NCBI GenBank assembly: GCA_021397835.1
Contig: JAJFZO010000087.1
Coordinates: 5,084,001-5,148,000 of the forward strand
Direction: 5' to 3'
Source: Moringa oleifera
Lineage: Eukaryota > Streptophyta > Magnoliopsida > Brassicales > Moringaceae
DNA: 64,000 bases
Shown here one piece after another: positions 22,590-34,800 of the stretch; positions within the stretch are counted from its first letter, which is position 1; every line of letters begins with the position of its first letter. Both the position numbers and the translations under genes were made by a program. Under the pieces are notes generated by a model. The model ran no database searches. It worked only from the letters and a program-made list of their open reading frames with translations, and was not told the DNA's origin.

Positions 22590-23520
22590 CAGGTTTATTT
22601 TCTAGTATTTAATCTAAGGAACTTCAATCATTTATTTATTCTTTTTCATTCCATTTTACTTTTATCCACATAATAAAAAGATGTCTCTTAGCAATGAGAT
22701 GTTGGATCTCTTCCTTCCAATCTTAATAATCTATATCATGTTTATGATCATTATGAAATTTATAAAATTTTCTTTGATCATTGTGGCTTGGATTTGCCAA
22801 TTGTCTATATGGCTTTTTGACTTGATCATTTTATATAATTGTCAAAATGTGTTATTTAGATATGATCAATGGAATGTACTTTTCTCATCTTCTTCATAAT
22901 TTCAACTCATTGTACCTTACAAGTGTGAAAAGCTTCCGTTTTGTTCCCAGTTACTCCCTCAGGATTCTACATCAATCTCAGTCTGTATAACCCTTTTCTC
23001 AAATGGTCGTAACAACTATTGCTTCCTCTTTTTATCTTTTTTCTTGTTGATATACTTGTTAACTTAGCATCCATGTTAGTAGGTAAATTCTCGCTCAAGG
23101 CATCATAGAATGGATAATACAGAAAACTCTCCTCGACAGCTAAAACAAACATATTTTGCTTGAGCTCCTTGATCTCCAAAGTGGCTTTGATGAATGTCCT
23201 TATATAATTTCTCAAAGGTTTTCCTGATCTCTACTTAACTCATAACAAATTGGATGAATCTTTCTTTTTCATCACGCTACTTATGAGTCTTGATAGAAAA
23301 AGTTATCCAATAGATTCAAAACTATTTATTGTTATAGGGTTTTAGGATGAATATCATGAACAAGATTCCTTGGTCAAAGGAGTTAATAACTTGCACATTT
23401 GTGCATTAGTCATCCCTTGGATATCATGATATTGGACCTCTCTAAGTGATTGATGAGATCTGTGGTTCCATTCTTTTGAGTTCTTCATACTTTAGTTTCT
23501 TAGGTTGGGATATCATAGTT
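22590..23520 (-). pseudogene. Ty3/gypsy gag remnant
   Basis: The 82-residue open stretch at 22967-23215 reads MRNYIRTFIKATLEIKELKQ, then LSENLPTNMDAKLTSI. This matches the gag segment S-L-R-x-Y-x-x-R-F-N-x-A...L-x-x-P-P-x-T. Further downstream in element order (near 22700) FHNDHKHDIDY and KEEIQHLIAKRHL match the CEFHxDHGHxTxxC...LKxEIExLIxRGHL zinc-knuckle region. Stops interrupt the rest. Confidence 0.7.
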
Positions 23521-24060
23521 GCTTCAATAGCTTTATCTTTTTTGCTTTCTTTTTTTAGTGAATTGAATCTGCCTAGGTAGACTTATCTGGTGCCTCCCTA
23601 AAAGTTTACAAGCTGAAATGGTTGAGTTAAGTTTTCTCTCTAAAGTTGGTGATTAATAAGGCTATGAAGTAGACCAAATAACTAGTCCATCCTTTACTCC
23701 CAAGGAGCTACTGGTTCTTCAGGTCAAGTTTATCCTTGGTTTGGAAATGGTTGTGCAAAGATATTGGTAGGGAATGACACTGGAGCAAGGTGAAGGTGTT
23801 GAATGGGTACTATTGACCATGTCATAGGGTGTGGTTGATATGGTAATACCACTATAAGGATGGCAAAAGTGATGATGGGTATTAAGGTCATGTAAACAAG
23901 GAATTACGAGATGTTGATGCGTAAGATAGAAGGATATGCTTTTTGTGTCACTTCACATAAACAATGCATTTGTTGCTTTAAACAACATAGGCTAGTAGTA
24001 TCTTAAATGGGCTTCTCTTTTCTTAAACCCATAGAAGATGCTTAATTTGTCACTTTTAAT

Positions 24061-24860
24061 TTTGTGAGCTTAAAGAAATTATAAATCGGTAAAAAAGAAA
24101 AGAAGGAGTTTAACTTTAGCTCAAAAAAAAGGAAGAAAAAGAACTTATGAAAAAAAAAACGTATATGTTTAATGCTTGTATGATCTATTTCAAACATGCA
24201 AATATTATGGAATTGATTCTGTAACATAACATACGTGCTTTATTACTTCATATGGGAAACTTAATTCATTTCCTTGCATATTAAAAAGGTTAGGGATTTG
24301 ATCAAAAAGATTTTGACATGTAAGTTTAGTAATTAATTCAAGGATCAAGATTTGAGTTGTATTGTTTTTTCAATAATTTTTTTATGATTTATTATATTAA
24401 AAATAAAAAATAAATAAATTATATCTTTATTATTTATTTTATCAAATTGATATATGTCATAGTCTTTTCTTTAAAAAAAAAAATCAACACAATTATCCTG
24501 AAGTTACAAGTGTGTTTAGTTCACAACTAGAATTTCTCTCTTATATAAATTTTTTATGTGTGAGATGATAAATTTTAGCTTTTAACAGGATAAAGTTATT
24601 AATAATATTTGCATTTATGAAAATATCTTTAAAATTTTTTAGACAACTTGCTAATGAGATAGTTATTATTGACCATGTATAGGCCAATCGAAAGCTACGT
24701 TATGATGGAACTGCTAATATTAGAGCTTAGTTGGATGGGTTATCTATCATTTGATTTTTTTATTTGTTTCATATTTTTAACCATATACATATTTTATCAT
24801 GATTTAATTGTTTTTTTAATAATTTAAAACTTGATTTTACTAAAATGTGTATAAGAAAGC
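24061..24860. other. AT-rich DNA between the two gypsy elements
   Basis: Rich in A/T runs, no coding frame. A hAT-like phrase (RQLANEIVIIDH) occurs near 24650 and parallels one near 14668, which may mean that the first gypsy element inserted into, or recombined within, older transposon debris. Confidence 0.3.
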
Positions 24861-25389
24861 TGAGTCTTTGATGGTCGGGTTTAGGTAAAATTTGGTAATG
24901 GATACTTACAAGAATGAAAGAGAAATAAGTGCAGGTGTGCTCCCAAGGTCACTTCAATGCTTAAGTTATAACGGGAATCAAGATTAATTGAAAGAGAATT
25001 GAGATTAGGGGCAAAACCAACGTACCTGGATCATATATATATGTATGCATGTATGTATGTATATATGTATGTATGTGTGTGTGCGTGAGTGTGTGTGGGG
25101 GTGGGTATAGACAAGAAGATATAAATAGTTAGGCATTGAGTACATGTGTGCATAATGATTTTGCCAAGAGATGCAACTAGTTTTGTAGGTTTGTAACAAC
25201 TGTAAAAGAATCTTAGTTGAAGGTAGAAGACGATGGCTTACCTATCTTCTCCACTACAATAAGCTTTTTAAAGAAGTTAGGTAAGTGGGTCACTTAAGTA
25301 ACTAATTGAGGGGTGTTTTGGGCTTTTTCTAGTAGTATTTTCAATTGCTTTGATGGATTAGGCTTAAATAGCCCATTTGACCAGTATCA
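24861..25389 (-). repeat. 3' LTR of the second retrotransposon
   Basis: Aligns by eye with 29010-29333: shared words include TCTTTGATG, AAGAAATAAG, TTAGTTGAAGG (TTAACTGAAGG), CACTTAAGTAACTAATTGA and CAATTGCTTTGATGGATTAGGC (last one partial). It is about 200 bases longer, mainly because of a microsatellite and flanking DNA at 25030-25190. The polypurine tract lies at about 25390-25402. Confidence 0.65.
25031..25108. repeat. Compound ATGT/GTGT microsatellite
   Basis: Tracts of TATA, ATGT/TATG and then GTGTGTG and a short G-rich end follow one another. The tract is absent from the partner LTR, so it expanded after insertion of the element. Confidence 0.9.
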
Positions 25390-26899
25390 TAAGCCCCCTA
25401 CTATTCAATTTGAAAATTTAGGTTTAATGGTTAGAGTTTTTCAAATTTTAATAGATAATAAAAGGATAATTAGGTACCTTTTCTCACTATTTCCCTTGAT
25501 TTTAAGGAGTTTCTTGTTGAGGTGACGACGTGCTCCTTAGGCATGAGGAGACTTCTGAAAGATGATTTTCAAAGATAGTTTTTGTAGGTTGGTAGCTACC
25601 AGGTTTCTACCCTTTTATGCACTTTTGACTTTCTGTAACTCCTTTACCATTTGATATCATGTCATTTATGCTAAGAAATGGCCTGGCTTTGAGTTGCAAA
25701 GTGAACTTAGGATCATTGAACATCCTTGTCGATCTATTTATTCATATCGAATTTTTTATGAGCCTCTTAATGTTAAAAAGGTTAAGGTTTCATAGGTACG
25801 AGTTTTTTGCAATCTTATCCTTAAGTTATTAATAATAATATGGTTTTATCTAAGGATTTATTTATTGTAGCTTACACATATCTTCAATAATAATGGGTAC
25901 AGGATTACCTTGTATATTTTAAAAGCTGTAATGATGGTGTTTTAAGCAAATATGTTGTATCAATAGCTATTTTTTATGTAATTACTATCATTGTTCTACT
26001 GTAGTGTAGCTTTACCTTAGAGAGGAATCTTTTTGCTAACAATTATTCACTTTTTTGATTTTTTATTTTTATTGATGTTATTCAGGTCCCAAAAGTACTT
26101 TTGACCTTTAGGTCTTTGTGATTTCAGGCCTTGATGTTCCTTTCATTGATTAGTAGGATGCTAAGCTTGTAAAGCTAATATTTAGATTTGCTTCTACTAG
26201 TAAGATTCCTTCTAGTAGGAATCTATTAATTAAAAGTTATTTTTAAAGTGTTAGTTTTAGTGGGCATATTTATATTTACATTATTATTTTTTATGCAGAA
26301 TATACTCCTAGTGATTGGTAAGAAGATTGCTAGAGTAGTTACTCCAATTGTTGCGTAAATAAAGGGCTTTAATGCCTCTAAGCCTATCGAAGGTGTTTCG
26401 ATAACTATTCCCACATTTAATCCCTTTTTTTGGTAATATGTTACTTGCAAATTAGGCTAAAAAAAGTTGTCCAAATATTTCAATGTAGCTTATGGTACCT
26501 ACCCTAAGAAAAGAGTATTGTGATCTTGTTGCCTTAGTGTTATTGGAGATAGTCTTGATTGTGATATGCCACTTGCTCCACTATTTGGTTAAATAATGTT
26601 AATTTCTACTTCAAGATTTAGTAGCTTCATTGTATATGGTATAACTGTATTTATCTGTACGTCCTCTTCCTAAGGGACCTCATTCTTTGTTACTTGAGAC
26701 ATTTTTTTTTTTATGATGGAATAAATAAATCTCTTGGAAACCATCAAGGGATCTATTTCTTACCTTCTTCTTCAGGACCTCCTCTTCATTTGCTTTTGTT
26801 GCTATTTTTTCATATCTTTTCTTTTGTGGCTGTTCGAGGGCTAGCAGTTCCTAAGTTCCAAATGACTCCAATTGTTATTTGACTTCTTTTTATTGGTTG

Positions 26900-28540
26900 A
26901 TGTATTTCTCTACCTTAATCAATAATACATCTATTTATTTTGAACATGCTTCTACTCAAGGTATTATAAAATGGATGTGGTTGCAAGCCCTTCTTTATGA
27001 TTGAAACAACTATAGTTTGTTTAAGCTCTTTTACCTCTAAGGTAGTATGAATCTTTGCATGAACCCTATAAAGATTTGCTTGGTTTTTACTTTACTCGAA
27101 AAAGATTCAATGAGTCCTTTTTTTACCATACTACTTACAAATCTAGACAAGAAAAGTTGCCCAAGGGGTATTATAAAATGGATGTGGTTGCAAGCCCTTT
27201 TTTATGATTGAAACAACTATAGTTTGTTTAAGCTCTTTTACCTCTAAGGTAGTATGAATCTTTGCATGAACCCTATAAAGATTTGCTTGGTTTTTACTTT
27301 ACTCGAAAAAGATTCAATGAGTCCTTTTTTACCATACTACTTACAAATCTAGACAAGAAAAGTTGCCCAAGGGGTTTGAAATTGAATGATACCTAGTTTT
27401 AGGGATGAGTACCAAGATTTGGCTACCTTGCTCCATGTGATTGGAAACAACTTGCATAGAATGGCATCTAAGGCACCTTGAATAACCATAAAGGTTCTAA
27501 AGCGTTCCAGAAGACCCTTAGGGTCTGAAGTTCTATCATAAGAATCAATCATGGTTATGATGAATTTGGAAGGCATGAGAGCTTATAAAATATCTTAGGT
27601 GAAAAAAGACTCATATTCTAGACAAGTCAAAATAATATTGACCCTCTTTTCCATCATTTAGTCTTTTGATTGAGAAAGGTTACCTATTTATTTAAACTTT
27701 CATATTCTGAGCTATTCAAATGAGAGCCTCTTGGATGGGAGCTAATGGAGTTTTCATACCTTTTACTATTTTCTTTTAGACTGTGCCAACTCTGATAAGG
27801 GATGCTTTCCATTGGTGACCAAAGGCCATGGAATTGATCTTTTGGTTTCACTTCCTTTGCTTCTTCATTGGATTCTTAATCATACCGATTTCTAGGCGAG
27901 GGGTTGGTGGCTAAAGAAATTACGATGAAAGTGTCCATAAAATCATTGTTGGATGATCGAAGTTTGGAAGAGCTAAGACATGCATTCCATACTCAAATCC
28001 ATAACCACAAGGCATTCTTTAGCAGAGTGCAAAGCCGAAAATTCTTGGTTTCGTGGATGCAAGTTCACCAAAACCTTGTCTTTATGTGGCTTTTTGATAG
28101 ATTGGTCAAAAAAAAATTTCTTGATTGTCTTTTTCATTTCGCTGGGTGGATTCTCAGGCTTAATTTCATTAGCCTCTTCTTGGAGATCTCGATTCTTAAG
28201 ATCTCATGGTGGTAGTACTTCTTTGCTATCGTTTGTTAATGAAGTGATGTCCTAACTTTTTCAAGGCACCTATTTGTTAATCTTTTCTAATAGCTTTGCT
28301 TCTAGCAGGTTCCTTGGCTGATGAGACTCTTCTATCATTTGCTCTTTTTGGGCTTCGTCTCGTGTCAACATAACGAGAAAAATGTCTTCTTCTGTTTAAG
28401 TTTTTTATTTTCTCCTTCAAAGCTCCATAATCTTTTATGTCATGGCTGTGATTGTTGTTAAAACAACATCTTTTTCTTCTGTCTATACAATTTGAATTCG
28501 AGGTGGCCTTCTAATCCTTAGATCATCCTTTATAATTAAA
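26900..28540 (-). pseudogene. Non-collinear gag fragments of the second retrotransposon
   Basis: At 27349-27576 the minus strand reads MPSKFIITMIDSYDRTSDPK, then LERFRTFMVIQGALDAILCK and FPITWSKVAKSWY. This is the N-terminal gag segment (YDGTTDPKDHL...MxLxGAxDAxxCRAFPxTLKGxAxxWY). It continues toward 26950 with LFLSRFVSSM. At about 28380-28530, upstream in element direction, lies a zinc-knuckle-like piece (CCFNNNHSHDIKDYGALKEK, then LNRRRHFSRYV), normally C-terminal. The reversed order points to rearrangement or to remains of two elements. Confidence 0.6.
26961..27373. repeat. Near-perfect tandem duplication, period 207 bp
   Basis: The 207 bases from GTATTATAAAATGGATGTGG at 26961 to AAGGG before 27168 are followed by a second copy (27168-27373). 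The copies differ only in a T-run (7 versus 6 T) and one base near CCCTTCTTTATG versus CCCTTTTTTATG. The duplication lies in the gag remnant and is far younger than the element, whose LTRs are very diverged. Confidence 0.93.
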
Positions 28541-29009
28541 TATATAGGCCTCCTAAAGACTGTGAGGGGATGTATTCTACCTTACCTTAATTCTTTCTTT
28601 TGGAAACTCCTCTTAGAGTTTGTAATTTACAATTGTTGCAAAACCTTGGCCAACCTGCATTCTTGATCCTGCTAACCCATTTAAACAAATTTGAAATCAG
28701 ATAGTCACATCAAGAATCATACATGGGCCTATTCCAAGTGATGTAGGTGGCAAATTTCAAATTTTGAAAGAAGTTATTTGTCAAAGATTAGAGGCTATAG
28801 ATGAATATACATGATGCAAAAGAAAAAAGACCATATTCAAAGGAGTATTTCGATATGAACGAAGACATGCAATAAGAAATAGATTCTAGGTTACATAAGG
28901 GAGAAAGACGAACATGTGTGGCTTTTCTTGGTTTTCTCTGTAAGGATGGCTTTTTATTGCAATTTTTCATGAATGATGATAATTGATGCTGCAAAAATCT
29001 ATATGGGAA

Positions 29010-29333
29010 TGTTTGGCCTTTGATGACTGAGTTCCTACAAGATTTAGTGATTAATACTTATAAAAAGAAATAGAAATAAGCATAAGTATGTCCCCGGGAT
29101 CACTCTGACACCTAAGTTAGAAAAGGGAAATCAAAAGAGTGATTGAGCAAAAATCTTAACTGAAGGCAAAAGGCAAGAGCTTACTCGCGTTTTCTAATTA
29201 CAAGAAGCTTCTCGAGGAAACTAGGTAGATAAGTCACTAAGGTACCAATTGATGGGTGTTTTAAGCTTTTTAGTTAGACTATTTTTAATTGCTTTTATGA
29301 ATTGAGCTCAAGTAATCCATTTGACCTACATCA
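29010..29333 (-). repeat. 5' LTR of the second retrotransposon
   Basis: Homologous to 24861-25389. It ends on the plus strand with CCATTTGACCTACATCA, matching CCATTTGACCAGTATCA at the other LTR, so the element's first bases on the minus strand are TGATGTAGGTCAAATGG. I could not recognise a tRNA primer-binding site just inside it. Confidence 0.65.
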
Positions 29334-31180
29334 AAATTTAAACCTTAATCTAAGTTACAAAAAATTGTAACATAAAATTTAGATAAAATTGTGATATTTA
29401 TCTTGTGTTACTAAATAAATCTAATGTTTAAAAAATTATCAATGAAACCATAGCCTACTAATTTCAACAAAAATAAACTTGGTTCAAAGTTCAACACGTT
29501 GAAAATATTTAAATTCGAGATCTTATATAATAAATTTTGACTTAAATTTTTTTCACAAATACAAAAAAATATTCAAACTACCATAAAAAATTTTAATTTT
29601 TTTAGTATTAATTTTTTAAAAAAATTTATACAATTAAAAATTAAAAAATTTATGAAAAATAGATCATGAATAAAAACGTTGTTTAAATTTGAAAGATAAA
29701 CTCGAAAGTGAAATATTAAATATATTAAAAATATTTTAATAACAAAAATATCCTTAGTTGTTTATAATTGTTGGAGTTAAGATTTATTTTAAATCAAATT
29801 TATAAATTAGTATCAATTTATTATTTTTTCAATATCAAAAATTATTTAATAATATAGATAAGTGTTAAAATTTTATATAATTTTTACCCAAAATCTTAAA
29901 TTTTGAAAATTTCACTCCTTATGTTCATTTTTATTTTGTGATTTTTTTAAAAAAAATAATGACTTTGAGTTTAACCAAGGAAAATACTCGTTGTACAAAA
30001 TTACCGTAAAAACAATATATATCAAAATTTTAAAAAACAAAAAAAAGTAAAAAAAGATCAATGATTTGCATTGGCTATTTTAATGCCAAACATCACATGA
30101 TTGATTCCGCAAGCTAACATGTGCATTATTTCTTCAAGTGGGAAACTTGAGGCACCTCCTTGTTTTTCAAGTTACAACCAGTAAGTCCTCGTCAATGGAG
30201 TACATCATTGCTTAGAATTAATGGGCTCCCTAAGAATCTTCCATTTAAACCAGACCTACCTCCCAAAAACAAGTATGGAGAGAGAGAATGGCCTGCACTG
30301 TGACATATGAAGGATGACTAAAAGAATTGATATGGATGAAGAAATTAGGACAAATATATATCATATAATTATGTGGATGCATCATTACCCGATTCATCTC
30401 TATCATATAAAACAATCCCAATACAATTAGGTATGTACTCATCAAGCAATTATAATACTCGTTATAAGGTACAATGACCTTTCTTTAATTTGATCATTTT
30501 TCCGAGATAACCCAAAGTTCATTTGCATGAAAATTATGAATGTGACATTGTATTGAGGCAAATACAATTTAATGCCTGAAATCCCAAACCACCACCCAAC
30601 AACAACCCATTGAAAATGGCTAGAGCTAGAGGTCGTCCCGTATTTGGGTTGTTGGGTCCACCACTTGGTGTGCTGATTTTGGAAGAAAACTAGACCTATA
30701 TTCAGCACTACAAACTCATAGTGAGTTCCAGCTGTACGTACAATACACCCTATTCAAGCTAACCCACCACCCTATCTCTACTTATCCTACACTTCATAAT
30801 CGTCTCGTTCTCTTAATTAATTTTGGTCTAATAAGATTGATTTATCTGACATCTCTCATATCACATCAAGTGTGTTCATAAAGTAATGCAGACTCCCAAT
30901 AAATGGTTCTGGGATTCTGGTCATGAGCCCGCAGAGTTATTTTCTGTGTAATATAATGTGCAACTTGCTGGCTGTACGGACTGTAGTGAAGCTTCTCTTT
31001 GGTGGCTGAGCTCTTAGGACCTAGCTGGGAACAAAATTGACAGAAACAGTGAGAAAAGGAAAACCATATATTTGCTTAAGCGAATGTTGGCTATGCACAG
31101 TGCATTCATGGAAATGAATGGCGCCTTATTTTTCTTTTTAACTAAAAAAGTTGTTTCCACTGCATTTAATGGGTTTGTCT
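29334..31180. other. Intergenic region upstream of the small zinc-finger gene
   Basis: The first part (to about 30060) is very AT-rich without coding signals. The rest (30060-31180) has more balanced composition and should include the promoter of the zinc-finger gene. The short frames at 30245-30708 on the minus strand show no recognised family. Confidence 0.4.
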
Positions 31181-31185
31181 CCCTC

Positions 31186-31193
31186 TATATAAG
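31186..31193 (+). promoter_or_regulatory. TATA box of the small zinc-finger gene
   Basis: CTCTATATAAGCCC at 31182-31195 is a near-ideal plant TATA box, 158 bases before the ATG at 31344. A transcription start near 31218 would give a 5' UTR of about 125 bases that contains a CT-rich tract. Confidence 0.75.
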
Positions 31194-31238
31194 CCCTTAC
31201 TTCCCGAGCTTTCCGCGTGCTCTGCACCAAAATCGATT

Positions 31239-31284
31239 CTCTAGCTCTCTCCCTGTTTCTCTCTATCTCTCTCTCTCTCTTTCT
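31239..31284 (+). repeat. CT-rich 5' UTR tract
   Basis: A pyrimidine tract with a (CT)n run of about 10 units, between the TATA box and the start codon. CT tracts in 5' UTRs are common in plant genes and can raise expression; that role here is inference. Confidence 0.8.
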
Positions 31285-31343
31285 TGATATCTTAGTCTTC
31301 GGTGCGGCTTCCGTTGGGTGTTCTTCTACCCTCAGGAAGAAGA

Positions 31344-31874
31344 ATGGGAGGAGGAAATGGGCAGAAATCGAAGATGGCCCGTGAAAGGCGCATGGAGAAG
31401 AATAAAGCTGCTAATAAGGGTATCCATCTTGCTCTTACCACTGTTCATCTTTGTTTGGTTGCCTAGAAAATATAGGAGAAAAGGACAGCATGAAGGTAAC
31501 AAATTATTTAGAAAGCAGCCTGGAACTAGATGAAGACAAATTAATTACACATAAGGGAACTTTAGACTTCTTCGATTGAGCTTCTTCATATGGTCTCTGG
31601 TTTTCTGTACAGGAAGTCAGCTGGAAACGAACAAGAAAGCTATGACAATTCAGGTACCCAAATCTTGGATTAGTATAGTCAATTGATGATTTATAAGTTT
31701 GGATCAACTGGTTTCGGTGCTTAATTAGTAATGCATGGTGAGTGTTGGTTGCAGTGCAAAGTTTGCATGCAGAGCTTCATATGCACCACATCAGAGGTGA
31801 AGTGCAGGGAGCATGCGGAGGCCAAACACCCCAAGTCTGATCTCTACACATGTTTCCCTCACCTCAAGAAATAA
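31344..31874 (+). CDS. Small C2H2-type zinc-finger protein (At2g23090 family)
   Basis: Three exons, 31344-31419, 31613-31653 and 31755-31874, joined by GT-AG introns in matching phase, encode 78 residues. The protein starts MGGGNGQKSKMARERRMEKN and continues GSQLETNKKAMTIQ. It then carries CKVCMQSFICTTSEVKCREH, AEAKHPKSD and ends CFPHLKK. This agrees almost residue for residue with the plant protein At2g23090 and its homologues, including total length. The first half is basic and resembles the 4F5/SERF-type N-terminus. The second half has Cys-x2-Cys and His-x4-His, which can bind zinc. The precise role is not established; small size and basic N-terminus suggest a nuclear or RNA-related role, an inference. 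The promoter has a TATA box and CT-rich leader. The gene looks intact and unrelated to its neighbours. Confidence 0.95.
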
Positions 31875-34800
31875 GTAGGGAAATGATCAGAAAGGGATTT
31901 CAAGCTTTCTTACTTGTATTTTATTTTCTATATATGGTGACCAAGCCATAATCCTTCTGTTTGAAACTATGTGGGATATCCTTATCGTATTGCTGCTATT
32001 GTCACCCTTTTCATCAAGAAGTCCATCCCTTGTTCTTGACTTTTGATGAACACGTATCAGAAAATCTTTTTAATTTCCAAAAGAGAAAACTTATTTGACA
32101 AGAATTGTTTGCCTTTTGAATTATACTTGATGGGTCCAGTTTTTAAAGATTGATAAGGAGAAATCAAGTAGGATTTAATCACTTTAATTAGGTTTTTTAA
32201 GATTAAAAGAGTTCAAATGAGATTTTACCATTTATTGATTATATCCTATTGATTCAAATTTTATAAATAAAAAAAGATTTTTGAATAAATATGTACCAAC
32301 GTGCATGACATATTTTACCCAAAAAAAAAAAAGTGAGTAAATTTATACAACACTTATGAATTTTATTATTGGAAGATATGATAATTTTGTAGCTTAATGG
32401 AGCAATCATCTTCTACCTTTGTGAGGAGATGATTACAAATTTTTGACAAGAATATGTGTGGGTACCTGATATGGCAGTCTTGCAGCAAAAGCAAGATTAA
32501 TACACTTTTGGTGCGAGTGCCAGTTCCAAAAATAATTTAAGAAAAAATGCGGTACGAAGAGGAGAGAAGAGAATTATCACTTATGAATGGAGAAGAAAAG
32601 ACAAATAAGCATTTTGTAAATTCCATTTCAAATGGGGAAACTCTCAAATATGTTACAAAGAAATTTTTGTTTTTAAAATTAAAAAAATAAAATAGCAAAA
32701 AATTATTATTAATTTTTTATATAATGTGATTAATTATCGAGTTTCATTTTATTAATATAATTTTTAAAAAAATAATTTATAAGTCAATCATAGGAAAAAT
32801 GTAACACTTATTATATTTAAAATTAATATTTATTAAATAAAAATATTACTTTTGGATAGAGTGATCCGTAGCGATAAAAAAGATAAAACTGTTGTTTTCA
32901 AATGTGAATCGATAGTGAATAAGAGAAGTTGGTTTCAGACGTTTTAGGTTTGGGTATTGATTATACAAAAAAAATAAAATATTAGTTTTTCAAATTTAAA
33001 ATCAATTATTATAAACTCGTCGAATCAAAAGGTGCATTTGATTATCATCCGTTATTTTACATTTAAAGCTATGATATGTATGAATAAAAAAAATTAAATA
33101 CAAGAGCTATTTTTAAAATTATTTAAAAATTATATGATATTAAAGGCAAAATATTGAAATCAATAAAATTAAAAAATAATACGTGTTTTTACCTAATTAT
33201 ATAAAATATGTTTTAAAATGAAAAGTAACCAATATTAATAAATATTTAAGACTACCCAAATATATTTTAATAAAAATTAAATAAATCAATAAAATTATTT
33301 GAAATAAAATTTACTTTTACAAAATAAATTAACTTGTAAAAATGTATCTGTAAAATTTAAAGAAAAAAGTAAACTGTATCTTATTTTTTAAATATGATAG
33401 CATAATAAAATTTTATAATTTTTTAGAAATTTTACTTTTATATGTGCATGTGTGTATATATATGTATATGACATGCACATCAAATTAATCTAATAGTTAT
33501 AAATAAAAATATTAATAAATTATATTATTAATTTTTTAATTAATAAACTTTTTTTGTTATATAAAATTTAATTTTAAATTTAAATGAATAAAAATTTTAA
33601 AAATACATAATAAAATTCATTCAGCTCACCTAATTAACTTTAACAGTCCAAATTAAAAAAAAATTAAATTTACAATATAAAACTCACAATTGGATTTATT
33701 TTTAAATAGATAATTTTAATTTAATTAACTATTACATATATCAAATTAAAACCAAATCAAGCGAACTTACAAAGAGGCCAACCTATTTACCGTGAATGGA
33801 GGTAAGCGGGTTTTAATCAAATTAATCCATCGATGGCATTAGTTTTGAGTAATTAGGTTTATTTTTTTAATTTTTAATAATAATTCGATTATATAATTAG
33901 TTTAATCCATCGATTTCCGATAATTTTTTTTTGATAGAATCGATCAACAACGTTTTTTTGTTTTAGTTATTTATTATATTTATTTTTATTGTTAATTAAT
34001 TATAAAATTAATTTGATTTTGATTTTTATCTTTATGTAAACATAAACTTTTTATAATAAAAATGATGAAACAATGAAAATGGAAAAATTTAAATTTTTAA
34101 AAAGTCATTATATTTATTTATGAATTTATTATGTAATTTATTAATTATTGCTTTCTTATATAATATGATGTTTAATTTTGTAAAATTAATTTATTATAAA
34201 AGTTTAATTTGATAATATGAATGTTAATTTTAATTAGAAAATATATAAATTAATTTTATTTTATTTAAATTTTTTATTAAACAATTTGATTTTTTATTCA
34301 AATCAAATCGATAAAAAAATTAATTAAATCCAATCTATTTTTTATTTTTTAATAAATTTAATTAATTAATTCTATTTTCAAAATTTTTAAATGGAATCTA
34401 TCAAATGCGCACCTAAATAGGAGGTCCTTGATGTGCCACTCTGAATCCTCCATGACCATGGCTCCTTTTAAGTTTGAGAAGTTACGTAACTGATCCATTT
34501 GGAGCAATTATTCTTCCATTCAGAGTAATTATTCATCAATCTGCTCCAACCCACAAAAAGGAACCATCATTTCCATTATTGAGGGTTCTTGTGAAGGCAA
34601 TGAATTTAAGTATTTCTTTTCCACAAGGCAAATGTAGCACAGCCAGTGCTACTTAAGACATTTCTTTAAAGTGAAAGTGTGTGAAAACATCCTCTGAAAT
34701 GTTAATGTCAGCATTTACACACAAATTGTTGTTCCTGCCACAGCAGGCTTTCTCATTCTAGACCCTCTGGGATGTCTTTCTTCCAAAAGCTTTCTGACAT

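Larger units (their letters stand above)
15340..24060 (-). mobile_element. Dead Ty3/gypsy retrotransposon, minus strand, Tat-like layout
   Basis: Reading from high to low coordinates gives gag, protease, RT, RNase H and integrase, the Ty3/gypsy order, each as short frames broken by stops and frameshifts. A plus-strand coding-like region (about 16.3-17.9 kb) lies beyond integrase. Both borders carry a related sequence: ATGGGCTTCTTTTCCCTTAGGCCTATAGAAGATG-like DNA near 15400 and 24010. These are probably edges of very degraded LTRs. Full LTRs, primer-binding site and target duplications are not readable, so the limits are approximate. Confidence 0.65.
24861..29333 (-). mobile_element. Dead LTR retrotransposon with gag pieces but no pol
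   Basis: Two related terminal repeats (24861-25389 and 29010-29333) both run from TG to CA. Just inside the left one, the minus strand carries GTAGGGGGCTTA directly before the LTR start TGATACTGGTCAAATGG, a good polypurine tract, which fixes the orientation as minus. The interior of about 3.6 kb has gag-like pieces only; no RT or integrase was seen. The gag pieces are in the wrong order and one segment is tandemly duplicated. No target-site duplication is apparent. Confidence 0.65.

Noticed and set aside
31344..31533. 71-codon single-frame reading (31318-31533) over the zinc-finger gene
   Set aside because: It runs in another frame through exon 1 and into intron 1; the spliced 78-residue product matches a known family fully.
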